Assembly: GCA_002335605.1 (NCBI GenBank)
Contig: BEDY01000005.1
Coordinates: 1,178,001 to 1,242,000 of the forward strand
Length of the DNA stretch: 64,000 nucleotides
Reading direction: 5' to 3'
From: Prillingera fragicola
Lineage: Eukaryota; Basidiomycota; Tremellomycetes; Trichosporonales; Trichosporonaceae
Shown: one piece after another, positions 33,588-48,298 of the stretch
Layout: each line of letters opens with the position of its first letter
How positions within the stretch are numbered: the first letter of the stretch is position 1
Notes under the pieces: generated by a model
Told to the model about the DNA's origin: nothing
The model's database searches: none
Seen by the model: the letters and a program-made list of their open reading frames with translations, nothing else
Translations under genes and position numbers: made by a program

Positions 33588-35744
33588 TTAAGACCCCGGT
33601 CCGGGGTCCACAGCTGCGGGCGCAGTTGGCGGCGCCGGAGGCGGCGGCGAGTTGGCACGACTGTCCAATGTTGCCCCTGGTGGTGGTGGCGGCATTTGCA
33701 CGAATGTAATGGCAGAGAACATGTCACACCAGTCGCGGACGAGATCGGTGTCGGTCCCTGGAGTCGACGCCTGGCCGCACAATGCACAGGCAATGTGGAA
33801 CACTTTGACACGAACAGACTCGCCGTTGGATGCTAGATCCTCGACGGGAATGCTCATCAACAAGTTGTGAATCTCGCGCGCAATTGCCTCGCGTTCGCGG
33901 CTAAGCTGATCGTCGTCCACATGGAGCGCTGAGCGAAGATCATACTGCATTGTCAGTTATGCTTGAGCCATGTCACTCACAAGTGCAAACTTGGCGATGG
34001 CGACTGTGATGAGAATGTTGGCTCGCTGGGTTGCGAACACCTGCCTGTTCGCCTCGTTGACAACCGTCGTTGGGTCCTGGATGGTGGACGGAAGGTCCCG
34101 AAGCACAGCGTGTACCCTCTCCTCGGCTGCAACAGTCCAATCTGTTGTAATTGTCTGCAGTTCCGACAGGATACAGCGGTGATGGAAAAAGCACTCGGAC
34201 AGGATGCGGAACACCTTCGACACGGCCACGAATCCCTCGAGAAGCGATGTGCGAGACGCCGGCTGAGGGAACATGCCCTGTGAGGTGATAAAGTCATCAT
34301 CGATGGCTTCTGGATATGAGCACACGCCTTGAAAGTCGTTGACCAGCATCGGGTTGCCCGGGATGGCGCGAGTTTTGTCGCTCGCGTACAGCTGCCAGAA
34401 GACGCGTCGGCGCAGCTGCACCTCAACGGCGTCGAGACCAAGTGCCTCCGTCTTGGCATCGCTGTGCAGACCCAAAGTAAACGCAAGCTGAACCGCTTGA
34501 CCAAGACGAGCCGCAGCTGTGTGCAAGAGACCGATCGACAACAAGTAAAAGTTGTCAAAGATGATGATGCACACTTGTGTGAGCGTCACAGTGCCGTGGT
34601 ACGAGCGTTGGAGGGTTTGGCTCATCCGATGGCACTTGCGTTGAAGGCGCTTAAGCCCCTCAACATCGTACTGCTCGGTGACCAGACGCGAAATGGGCAG
34701 CTGGGAGATAGTGAACGCGACGAGGCTGAGTAACAGCGCGCGAAAGTCGGTATCCCGCAGGTCCAACCTCGTGGCCAGGTTTTCGGCGAACGTTGGCCGG
34801 TGGACTAGAGGCAGCAGGGGCCATAGATACTGTAGGTACAAGGAAATGTAATGGCTGATGTTGGCCCAGCTCGTTACGTCCTCGAGTTGGGGGTCACGCC
34901 TTGGGTTGGTGAGTGCGCCAGCAACAGTGCCGGGCCCAGTGCTGCTCCCACCGACACCAACAGTAGTTTCAGGCGACTCGAGCGACAACAACTGGGCCTG
35001 TTCGGAGGGAAATTGCGTCCCCGTTCCTGTTAGATTGTCGAACCCCAATTCAAACCCCGTGCCGAACAGAGACGACCCGCCGTCGATGAGCCCAATCGAG
35101 TCTAGCCAGCTCAGACCACCGTTATCGTGGTTGCCCCGCATGGCACCGGGGGTCAAGGGGAACGCGGAGAAAGGAGACCGAGGGGTGGTGCTGTGATTCG
35201 CGCTAGATGTGCTGGGGTGCGACATCTCAAATTCAGTTGAGGCCATCGTGGTTGTGCCTGGTGGTGTACTTGTTGACAATACCGGCCCGGACATAGAGTA
35301 CGATGAGGTGGATGCTGCAAATCGCGATGGCACGGCAGGTCGATGTGGGTCGTGGTAGGGGGCAAATGACTGCCTGGCGGACGATATGGCGGGGGAGCGG
35401 ACGGGACCACTAGTGTTCGGCTTGGTGTCAATCTCTTGCTGCCCTTTGAGGGCCCATGCAAAAGAGTTCTTGCGCCCCGGCTTCTTCTTCACGTAGTCGT
35501 ACCTATGGACGTGTTAGCAGCCTACAAGGAGGGAGAAGACGCTGATCGGGTTGCTGAACACACCTGCAGTCGATCTGAAGATTGCGGCAGCCTACACAAG
35601 GGAGGTTTGCGGGATCCTGTTCGTCTTCGACGCACTTGATCTGTGGATGGGTTAATAAAAGAAAAGGCATCGGAAGCTAGTGACCTGACTCACCTTGCGC
35701 TTGCGACAGTTGTCACACGTCCGTGGAGACACTTTGGGTGGCAT
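33588..35744 (-). CDS. Zn(II)2Cys6 fungal-specific transcription factor
   Basis: This is a DNA-binding zinc-cluster regulator. Four exons give 668 aa: 35744-35694, 35640-35564, 35502-33981 and 33944-33588. The cluster is assembled across two introns: MPPKVSPRTCDNCRKRK, then IKCVEDEQDPANLPCVGCRN and LQIDCRYDY, giving C-x2-C-x6-C-x11-C-x2-C-x6-C. A basic linker (VKKKPGRKNSFAWALKG) follows. The fungal-specific middle homology region spans about residues 250-500, including YISLYLQYLWPLLPLVHRPT and RRVFWQLYASDKTRAIPGNP. The C-terminus is Pro-rich. The ATG at 35744 is the only in-frame start close to the cluster. Its convergent neighbour is a sugar transporter, which could be a target, but that is inference. 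Confidence 0.92.
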
Positions 35745-37256
35745 AGTGGAAGTGGAAGGTGACGCCGAGCCGTGCCCGGCTGCGGCTGGGGAAGAGGATG
35801 TGATGGTGGGGACGGGGCTCGTTGCGCGGCCCCGGTGGGCGGATTGATGTGGGGGGGACAAGAGAACAAGTCGTAACTGATATTAAGGGCGGAATACCGA
35901 GCGGAGCAAAGATGGTATGCTTGTACCCACGGGGCCCTTGGCTTCGGCGTGAGCAAGTGAGTGCAATGGTGTAGTTTAGACGCCGAGTGTGATGAAAGCA
36001 AGAATCAAATGGAAATGCTGGCCCCCATCCGGGTATTCGGTTGTGCACAGGGCCCAAATGTGGAGGGACACTTTGCCCCAGCATTCACCCTGCTCGTGGC
36101 ATCTTCTCTTTCATCTTCGTCGTGCTGTCCTTGCTTTGGGGCAGCAAACTACCTTACGCACCTTCTTGGCAAACACCATTCCACATGAACAACTGGCTCC
36201 TCCGCAACTCCTACGTCGTCTGACGGCACAAGAGTGCAACGTTTTGTCGGGCTTGCATGTTGCCAGTGGCCAGTGGGGGGTCGTCCCGATCGGTCCAGTG
36301 GGCATGTTGACACAGGCTCCGGGCCACTGTGTGACTCGGCCGGCGGCTCTGCGTGTACGCCTCCTGCTGCACAGCACGGACCCCAGGGTTCTGGCGACAC
36401 AAGAGTCTTGAACGAGCTCGTTCGTGCATCCGCGCTCATCACCACCATCTGTGGCTGCAGGAGCGCAAGGGTAATTCCCCCGAGAATGCATCGAGGTCAC
36501 GGAAATCGTACAATCAATCCCCCGAGCAGCATGACCCTGTGGCACATTATGGTGGCGGGATGCCCAACAACTTGAAAAGGTGACATGGTGCGCGTGGCAG
36601 CTTGAGAAGTGGCAGCCTTACAGACATCGACATCAGACACATTTCGCATGATCCTTGTATGTATTGCTCAACATCTTGCTTATCGTGTGAGCCCCATGCA
36701 TCACACACACACACAGTGCGAAGATACACCCACCATGAGAGTCACTTACCCCGTCACTGTTTGATATTTTACCGGCTCCATAGTACCACGATCGCGCATC
36801 CCTTGACCCAAACAAAATCACAACCTTCCTCTTCGGAGACGCGCTCAAAAACAAAGGCCCATTACGGCATGTCACTGGCAAGACATTTCGTCCGACTTGA
36901 CGCTCACCCCAGACCCACTTGACTCGGTCCGAGCTGGCCGAGCTCCGTGAATCTGCGCGCAAGCTCTACGAGGCTGTGGCACGCGAAGAGGCTGACCGTC
37001 ACCGTGCGACTCGGGCCGCAAGGGCCGAGGCAGCGGCGGCTGGGGTCAAGATGGGAACTTGCGATCGACAGAGACTGAGCCTCGCTGAATAGTCGGAGGT
37101 GGGTTAGCAAACGGTCAGAAGAACTCAGCACAGTCGATGGTGCGACATTCGCACTCTTTGTGGGTAAGCAGTATGTATCTGTTCACTGATAGCTGGTCGC
37201 GTGCTCACTCCTAAGGATACACAGAAATTAAATAACAAATGCATATGCGTCACGCT
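35745..37256. other. Intergenic region with one coding-like fragment
   Basis: About 1.5 kb lie between the zinc-cluster start and the GRC3 stop. The left part should hold the zinc-cluster promoter. A CA dinucleotide tract occurs near 36700-36717. A coding-like stretch at 36907-37092 is listed separately. Confidence 0.4.
36907..37092 (+). CDS. Possible 3' exon of an unrecognised small gene (uncertain)
   Basis: After a CACCCCAG that could be a splice acceptor, the frame reads THLTRSELAELRESARKLYE then AVAREEADRHRATRAARAEA and stops at 37092. This is helical, charged and uses GC-ending codons like real genes here, unlike the flanking sequence. A TGA sits just upstream in the same frame and there is no ATG, so it would need an upstream exon that I could not place: the nearest donor would leave a 23-nt intron, too short. 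It may also be a decayed gene remnant. Confidence 0.25.
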   Translation, partial: PQTHLTRSELAELRESARKLYEAVAREEADRHRATRAARAEAAAAGVKMGTCDRQRLSLAE

Positions 37257-39671
37257 CTACATGCCTTTGCGCTGGAGGTTCCTCCTGAACCGCCTCCTCT
37301 CCCATCCAACGCCTCCCTCTCCAGCATCCGCCGCATCGAAGAAAGGCACGTCGTCCCACTTCCACCCCGTGAGGCCCTCCTCGGGAACACCGCCGCCGGG
37401 CACACGCGCACGCCAGTCAAGCATGCCCGCAGGCGGGAGTTCAAGGGCGCCGTTCCAAGCCAGTACGCTGACGCGGGGCAGCTCACTGCTGGCCAGAGGC
37501 GTGAGGAGCTGCAGTCCAAGCTCTCCAGGGCGTGTCTCGTCAATGCGCACTGCACGGACAAGGGCGAGAGCAAGGACGGTGCCGTCTTCTCCTGGCGAAA
37601 GGCCGGGGACGTAAACCTCACCCTCAGTCGAGGACTGCGGGTCGGCTGCGATGAGCGCAACCAGCGACGAGTTGAGGGCACGGGGAAGGTGTGCAGGGAC
37701 GATGGCGTCAGATGCTTCACCGAGCAGGAATGCCTGCCTAATCGGGCCGTTGGCTCTGAGGGTGGTAACCCACGGGCGGACAGCGAGCAGAGGAGCACTG
37801 AAGTCCCAGGTTGTTGGACTTTCCGGGGCCAAGCGCGCGTGCATATATGCGATGATACTCAAAGAGCGCATGTCGGCAGCCGTGTAGCGGGCAAGCAACG
37901 GCGAGACGGGAGCGGGCTCGAGGAACCGCACAACAGCAGGAAGAGCGCTGGTGCTTGGTGCGCCAAAGCCGGGGAAGGGGAGCTGTGCATGGGCGTGAAC
38001 TGGGCTCGTGGTCCAACCATCACCAGCGCCAATGGGAGGAAGGGGTGCGTCCTCCTGCGTCTCGAACGCAAATACATGCGAGGGTTCAGCGGCTGCCTCG
38101 ATGCCACGCATGAGGTCCTCACCGAGTCCCTTCACCCATCCCTGCGTGTTGACCACAAGGGGAACAGCGTCGGTGCGGCGGTGCGAGGCCGCACCGGCAC
38201 CCAGGGAGGCGGGAGGGTACTGAACCTCGTACTGGTAGTGCGTGATGAGACTCTGGATAGCTGCCATGTAGCTGTCGGGGCAAGATTGCGGTGACAGCTC
38301 TCCGAGGAATTGCGCGCGAGCTGGGAGACGAGGATGGGTGAATGGGGGGCCGAGCACTGGGCGTTCCAAAAGCCACAATCCAACAACACCGCCACAGCCA
38401 AACTCTCCTTGTCCCAAGTCACACTCCAGCCAAGCGACCCGCGCGTATTGGTTCAGCAGGCGGTTGAGAGCTGCGCGTGCAAGTGAACTCTTTCCGCTCC
38501 GCTTCGGGCCCTTGACGAGCACAACTGGCACCCTGTCATGCGGAGGAGGTGTCTCGTCCTCCTCATTGAGCTGCGACTCTGTAGCAGACTCCAGCGCCTG
38601 CAACTCTTGCGCCCACGACAGAGGAGTATGGTGCGCGTACACAGGAACGGGGAACGAATGTAACACTGGGTGGACCCCACGCAGACCCCACTCTCCGGCA
38701 TCGTCCAGCCAAATGTTGGGGAAGCCGGGAACAATGTCGCCACGCAGGTTCTCAATACCACTGAGATGCTGCTGAAGGAGGAAGATGGTGCGAGAGGGAC
38801 CAGACGCAAAGGTCCTGGGCAGACGAAGACGTGTCAGAGCTGGGGAGTCGGCGCACTCGGCTTCGACCGCCTCCAAAACTGGGAGCGGATGGGAAATGGG
38901 AGCGTAGACGGGATGAGATTCAATGACCTCAGACGAAGGGTACACAGTCGTCGACAGCAGAGAGAGAGGCTGACGCAAAGGCGTAATGGAGAACGTGCCA
39001 GCAATCTGGAGGTTGTCCTGAGCGTCAAGGCTGATGACAACGCCTGGGCCTGGCGTCTTGATTCCGGCAGCCGCCAAGAGCGACTCCTTCACATGGAAGA
39101 CATTCACACCTTCCTTTGGCGAAAAGTTGGATGACGTGGGACCGAGGGCTGGAGCACTGATATTGTCAGTGTTGGGTCTCAAGCAGCACACATACCCCAG
39201 CGTCCGTGATAGCCCCGGCTCCATGCCACGGGGACTCGGCGCACCAGACCAGGGTGTCCTAGGAGTAGGCATCCCTTCTGATTCATCTATCTTTCGTGGC
39301 TCATCCTCCTCGCTCGATCCCTCGCTCGAGAGCTGCACCTCATCGTCTTCCTCGTTGGGTGCGCTCGGTGAAAAGTTGTGGCGGCGACGAGCGACCCTGG
39401 GAGATTCGTTGCGCTCCTCGGCAGCTGCAAAGTATCGCGAGCTAGACGGAGTGGCCTTGTTGTCCATCTTGCGGCGCTTGGTCGAGCGAGTACTCTGCTC
39501 GGCCTGGACTGAAGCATCTGACTCGCCGCCAGAGATGGACGGGGTAGCACTGGGCTCGCGGGGCGGTGTCGGCTTGCGAGAAGGTTTCGATGCTGCTTTT
39601 GGTACCGGGGCTGCCTGATTTTCTGCTGTCAAGGCAGCCTGAGCAGCTCGCCTAGCTGCGAGGGCGGACAT
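37257..39671 (-). CDS. GRC3: Polynucleotide 5'-hydroxyl kinase GRC3 (Nol9/Clp1 family)
   Basis: Grc3 phosphorylates 5'-OH RNA ends and, with Las1, processes ITS2 in pre-rRNA in the nucleolus. The frame is open from 39671 to 37257, but a 39-nt stretch at 39195-39157 has a GTATGT donor, CTGAC branch and CAG acceptor and is a multiple of three. I treat it as an intron, giving exons 39671-39196 and 39156-37257 and 791 aa. The N-terminus is basic and disordered with nuclear-signal-like KRRKMDNKA. The kinase P-loop is VVLVKGPKRSGKSSLARAAL near residue 372, followed by VAWLECDLGQGEFGCGGVVG, the Clp1-family block. The last 90 residues (PRALNSSLVALIAADPQSST onward) match the C-terminal Grc3 domain. 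It is divergent with MES1 across 235 bp. Confidence 0.9.
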   Translation of the reverse strand: MSALAARRAAQAALTAENQAAPVPKAASKPSRKPTPPREPSATPSISGGESDASVQAEQSTRSTKRRKMDNKATPSSSRYFAAAEERNESPRVARRRHNFSPSAPNEEDDEVQLSSEGSSEEDEPRKIDESEGMPTPRTPWSGAPSPRGMEPGLSRTLGYVCCLRPNTDNISAPALGPTSSNFSPKEGVNVFHVKESLLAAAGIKTPGPGVVISLDAQDNLQIAGTFSITPLRQPLSLLSTTVYPSSEVIESHPVYAPISHPLPVLEAVEAECADSPALTRLRLPRTFASGPSRTIFLLQQHLSGIENLRGDIVPGFPNIWLDDAGEWGLRGVHPVLHSFPVPVYAHHTPLSWAQELQALESATESQLNEEDETPPPHDRVPVVLVKGPKRSGKSSLARAALNRLLNQYARVAWLECDLGQGEFGCGGVVGLWLLERPVLGPPFTHPRLPARAQFLGELSPQSCPDSYMAAIQSLITHYQYEVQYPPASLGAGAASHRRTDAVPLVVNTQGWVKGLGEDLMRGIEAAAEPSHVFAFETQEDAPLPPIGAGDGWTTSPVHAHAQLPFPGFGAPSTSALPAVVRFLEPAPVSPLLARYTAADMRSLSIIAYMHARLAPESPTTWDFSAPLLAVRPWVTTLRANGPIRQAFLLGEASDAIVPAHLPRALNSSLVALIAADPQSSTEGEVYVPGLSPGEDGTVLALALVRAVRIDETRPGELGLQLLTPLASSELPRVSVLAWNGALELPPAGMLDWRARVPGGGVPEEGLTGWKWDDVPFFDAADAGEGGVGWERRRFRRNLQRKGM

Positions 39672-39906
39672 GGTGGTAGTGTTGTTGCAGAGGACGACTT
39701 GGATCGGATGGTTGCAAGTTGTCGAAATATTTGGATGTGCGGGGCCCCGGAAGCAAATGATTGGCGGGATGTGCCCAAATCGAGTCAGGCTTGTCGCTGT
39801 TGACGGCGACTAAGACACTTTCTACGTTGTTCCTCACTCTACTATCCTCTCCCCACCACCTACGCTCGACTACGTGACGACCAGGATCTTACCTGCATTT
39901 TTCACG
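39672..39906. promoter_or_regulatory. Compact divergent promoter of GRC3 and MES1
   Basis: Only 235 bp separate the two divergent start codons. An ATTGG (inverted CCAAT) lies at 39760-39764 beside the palindrome GGGGCCCC at 39741-39748. The MES1 side is CT-rich (CTCTACTATCCTCTCCCC) close to the start. Confidence 0.5.
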
Positions 39907-42278
39907 ATGTCTGACCGCAAAATTCGCGAGGCCGATGGCCTCCTCATGTACATTCATGACCCAGCATCTGGCCCCGTCCTCCCAAAAGATGGCGAGCACA
40001 ACGTTCTCATCACCTCAGCCCTTCCTTGTGAGTTTTTAGGGAGCCGGTATGGTCAGAAGAGAGTGCTGAACCTCAAGATGTGAACAATGTTCCTCACTTG
40101 GGTAACATTATCGGCTCGACTCTTTCTGCCGATGTTTTCGCTCGTTACAACAGGACAAAGAACCTCCCCACTCTCTTTGTAAGTAGTTACGCGCAGCGGC
40201 TCAGTTACCAGGATTCACTCTACAGAATTGAGGCTGACCTAAACAGATCTGCGGTACCGACGAGTACGGAACAGCGACTGAGACCAAGGTGGGACTATTG
40301 TTGTTGTTGCTTGCTAACCCGTTTAGGCCCTCGAGGAGGGTGTCACACCCATGGAGCTCTGCACCAAGTTCCACAAGCTCCACACCGACGTTTACAAGTA
40401 CGTGGAGTACCATAATTACCGCTGACCTCAGATTCTTCGAGATTGGCTTTGACCAGTGGGGCCGCACCTCGGACCCTGCTCAGACTGAGTGTGTTTGGCC
40501 GTCACAGACTTGCACACGACCTGCTGACACCGCGAAGAATCACCCAGGACATCTACTTGCAGATGCACAAGAACGACTACTTTGAGTTGGAGACGTCAGA
40601 CCAGACCTACTGCGAGGATGACAAGCTCTTCCTTGCCGACCGCTTTGTTGAGGGTGACTGCCCTAACTGTGGCTACGACGACGCCCGCGGTGACCAGTGC
40701 GACAAGTGCTCGCTCACCTTTTCTTCTCCCACGGAGCTCAAGAACCCTCGCTGCAAGAGGAACAAGAACCACAAGGTCTCGGTCCGCCCTTCCACCCACT
40801 CGTGCTTCCGCCTGAACAAGATTCAGCCCAAGCTGGAGGAGTGGATGCAGGCCGCTCGTGTCAAGGGCCACTGGTCGAGCAACGTCGTCATTACCGACAA
40901 GGGAGAGATTATCGAGCCTCGCATGAAGGGCGGTCTTCGTCCTTCGGCCGTTACCCGTGATCTCAAGTGGGGTGTTGAGGTCCCCAAGACTGGCAACGCC
41001 GAGGAGGACAAGCTGCTCGAGGACAAGGTCATTTACGTCTGGTTCGATGCTCCTATCGGCTACATTTCCATCACCGCTGGCTACACCGACAAATGGCAGC
41101 AGTGGTGGATGAACCCCGAGAACGTTGAGCTCTATCAGTTCATGGGCAAGGACAATGTCTACTTCCACACCGTCCTCTTCCCCGCCATGCTCATCGCCGA
41201 CGGCCGCAACTGGACCAAGCTTCACAACATTTCCAGCACTCAGTACCTGAACTACGAGGACACAAAGTTCTCCAAGAGCAGGAATGTTGGTGTCTTTGGC
41301 AACAACGCCGAGCAGACCGGCCAGCCTTCCTCCGTCTGGCGCTACTACCTTCTCTCGCAGCGTCCCGAGACTGGTGACACTTCGTTCCAGTGGTCCAAGT
41401 TCATTGCTTCGATCAACAACGAGCTCCTCAACAACCTTGGCAACTTTGTTAACCGTGCCATCAAGTTCATCAACGCCAAGTACGACTCTGTCGTGCCCGG
41501 CCCCGCGTCCGCTGGCGGCGAGGCCAAGGCTGACGCGTCGACTGAGGGCGGCAAGATTGACGCCGAGTTCTTTGCCGACATTAACGCCAAGCTCAAGGAG
41601 TTCCGCGAGTCGATGGACGCTGCCAAGCTCCGTCAGTCGCTCGCGCTCGCAATGAGCATGTCGGCTCGCGGCAACCAGTACCTCCAGGAGGCCGGTCTCG
41701 ACAATGCTCTCTTCACTCAGCAGCCCGAGCGCTGTGGCCAGGTGCTTCTCAATGCCGTCAACCTTGTCTACATTCTCTCGGTCGTCTTCCACCCCTTCAT
41801 GCCCACAGCTGCCAACGGCATGCTCGAGCAGCTCAACGCGCCTGCTCGCAGTCTCCCTACTGTCTTTTCGATTGACATCCTTCCTGGCCACAAGCTTGGT
41901 GCCGCTGCACACCTGTTCCAGCGCATCGAGAACCCCGTTGAGCAGGAGCGCCAGTGGAAGCGCCAGTACGGCGGCGACCAGGTCGCAGACGATGCTGCTG
42001 CTGCTACCCCGGCTGCTGAGGTCACCGACCACAACTCTAGCTGGGCTGAGTCGGCGAAGAAGAAGAAGGAGGCCGCTGCCAAGGCTGCTGCTGCCGCTGC
42101 CGCCAAGTCGCCCGAGGAGCGTGATCTGGACGCCAAGCTCGAGACTCAGAACCAGGTTCTCCAGGACTTGCGTCTCGGCAAGATTGAGGGTGACGCCGAC
42201 AAGGAGAAGGCGACCTACAAGCAGCTCAAGGATGAGCTCAAGGAGCTGCGCAAGAAGCTCAAGGCTGCCAAGATTTAA
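39907..42278 (+). CDS. MES1: Cytosolic methionyl-tRNA synthetase
   Basis: This class I synthetase charges tRNA-Met for translation in the cytosol. Six exons give 710 aa: 39907-40027, 40078-40178, 40247-40288, 40327-40397, 40432-40488 and 40538-42278. The HIGH-type motif is HLGN in [20 protein letters not shown], completed only after splicing. The connective peptide has one zinc knuckle [17 protein letters not shown]. The KMSKS-type loop is [12 protein letters not shown]. The C-terminus has an Ala/Lys-rich linker and a helical ending ([20 protein letters not shown]) resembling a WHEP-like appended helix pair. No mitochondrial presequence is present. The early introns are 38-68 nt and cluster in the first 190 codons. 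Confidence 0.96.
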
Positions 42279-42511
42279 TATAGCAGAGAGACATAGGTTC
42301 ATGAGTGATGCATTGCCAGACATGCAGTACAGTGGTGGTGCCTGAGTGTGTTGTTTTGACGGAAGCAAATGCACGCGTTGTTGCAGTGTGTCCACACTTT
42401 CAGTAGTGTTAACGGTCCTCACATCCTGCTCGTGCTGTAGAACCATTCAACTACATTCTGTAAACGGCACTCAGTGCACTTCGCCCGGCACCAGGACGTG
42501 GAAGAGTCGCA
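42279..42511. other. Spacer between MES1 and the truncated remodeller gene
   Basis: These 233 bp follow the MES1 stop on the same strand. They contain the MES1 3' UTR and whatever promoter drives the next gene. I looked for remnants of a SNF2 N-lobe in all three forward frames and saw none. The frame of the next gene is open back to a TAA at about 42458 and reads RPAPGRGRVAMPGIRNATNI across its ATG. Confidence 0.5.
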
Positions 42512-46736
<4,225 letters not shown>

Positions 46737-46798
46737 TGTAGTACCATGCCCGCGCTCTATAGATAGCAGCCCAGGAGGGCTGATTGTACACATGTATG

Positions 46799-47823
46799 CT
46801 ATGCCTCTCCAATGACCTCGAGCAAGCGCTCTGCGCGAGCCTTGCGCATCTCGGCGCCAGCGTCGACCTTGGGCTCCTTGACCTCAGTCTTGGCCTCGGC
46901 GCCCTCCTCCGCCTTCTCCTCGGAAGTCTTCTCCGCCTTCTCCTCGTCCTTCTCCTCGTCCTTCTCCTCGTCCTTCTCCTCGTCCTTCTCCTCGTCCTTC
47001 TCCTCAGCCTCGCCACCCTCCTCAGTCACAACAGGCTCCTCCTCCTTGGCGGGCTCCTGAGCCTCGCCAGCAACGTACGCCTTGGCCTTGTCCACAAGGG
47101 CTTTACGTCCACCGCCCATGACAGTCTTGAGGTAGGCCATGACGGTCTCGAGGTACGCGTCGGTCACCTCGGCGGCGTCCCAGACGTTGCGCATAAGCCA
47201 CCCCTGGCGAGCCTTGTTGAACTTCCAGCCACCACCCGGAGTCGCGCCGTGCTCGGCATACTGCTGCGCATACCAGATGGCCTTCTTGGCCTGCTCGGAC
47301 AGGGCAGGGTCAGAGAAGACGGGGGCAGAGCTCGAGTCGTCCTTGGTCTTGGGCTTGTTCTTGTCTCCCTTGGGCTTCTTGGGGGGTTTGGGCTCGGAGG
47401 GGGCGGCTTCGGAAGCAGCAGCATTATCCGTCTTGGATGCCTCGACCTCTGCGTCGTCGCGCTTGCGCTTCTTCTCCTTCTTCTCCTTCTTGGCGTCCTT
47501 GGACGAGCCGGCGTCGGCTGCTGGCTCGTCGGCTTTTGCGCTGCCCTCAGCCTCGGCGGCGGCTGAAGCCTTGGCCTAGACGTTAGAATGACAAAGAACA
47601 AGAGCAGTCTACGTACCTCCTTCTTGGCTGCCTTGCGCGCCTTGCGCTCCTCCTTGGTCTCCTCCTTGGCCTCCTCGACAGGAGCTCCTGCCTCGGCAGC
47701 TGCAGCGAGCTTGGCCTAGCTCGTTAGCATACGGTGACAACCTCAGCAATGCAGAACACTTACCTCCTTCTTGGCCTGTTTCCGTGCGCGGCGCTCTTCC
47801 TTTGTCTCGGCAATGTCACCCAT
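46799..47823 (-). CDS. WKF-domain protein (C7orf50-like), probably nucleolar
   Basis: The WKF domain is found in eukaryotic proteins such as human C7orf50, linked to nucleolar or ribosome-biogenesis functions. Three exons give 311 aa: 47823-47764, 47715-47617 and 47575-46799. Exons 1 and 2 end in the same pattern (KQAKKE and KAAKKE), and both downstream exons begin AK, which suggests internal exon duplication. Residues 54-130 are Lys-rich with basic clusters (KKEKKEKKRKRDDAEVE) typical of nucleolar proteins. The WKF domain at about 150-225 reads AIWYAQQYAEHGATPGGGWK then FNKARQGWLMRNVWDAAEVT and TVMAYLKTVMGGGRKALV. An acidic array of EEKD repeats follows, then a helical end. Its stop codon is 62 bp from that of the remodeller gene. 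Confidence 0.85.
46941..47000 (-). repeat. Five perfect 12-bp units coding (EEKD)n
   Basis: Five consecutive perfect copies of TCCTCGTCCTTC lie at 46941-47000, reading EKDE on the minus strand in the WKF gene. Perfect identity indicates recent replication slippage and probable length variation among strains. Confidence 0.93.
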
Positions 47824-48298
47824 GGCTTGTTTGATGTTTATGGACCGGTGAGATGGACAGAAGAGACAAATTTCAATGGCCTCCACCGTGGGGCCCACTT
47901 CTGTTCCCATTAGAAATGCAGCTGTAATCAAAGTGTATTTAGACAACGGAATCTAATTTTCGATTACTACACTTCCACGCGTCTGATCCTGGCGGGGCGG
48001 CGGCAGCGGCATCGATGGCGGGCCAACACTCAGCCACCATAGACGGACATACGTGACATCGGCTTTGCTCAGCAATCACACCACAGACTCTTTCCGCTAC
48101 AACACTCCCCTCGACTGTTTGCTTTATACGAGTCACGACGGTCAGCGCTCTGCACTAACTGTTCCCCCTCAGCACCACCCCCCACATCGCTCGACCCTCG
48201 TACGACTTGGCGCGCGCCGGCCGCATTTAACGCCCCTCGCCTCGCCGCTTGGCCCCTAACCTCCCCTTTCCGCACCCCCCGCATACCCACGGCTCAAG
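47824..48298. promoter_or_regulatory. Divergent promoter region of the WKF gene and ARL1
   Basis: The two start codons diverge across 475 bp. The ARL1 side is strongly pyrimidine-rich (CCTCCCCTTTCCGCACCCCC at about 48260-48280) just before the ATG, like many basidiomycete leaders. Confidence 0.5.

Noticed and set aside
37239..38294. A 351-codon plus-strand frame opposite GRC3
   Set aside because: No motifs; it lies wholly over conserved GRC3 coding sequence and reflects codon bias.
40596..42446. A 616-codon open frame antisense to MES1
   Set aside because: It is a shadow of the strongly GC3-biased synthetase gene: Leu/Val-rich, no domains, and the sense strand has full conservation and splicing.
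47875..47900. CCACCGTGGGGCCCAC resembling part of a 5S rRNA
   Set aside because: The flanks do not match 5S structure or internal promoter; it is leader DNA of the WKF gene.
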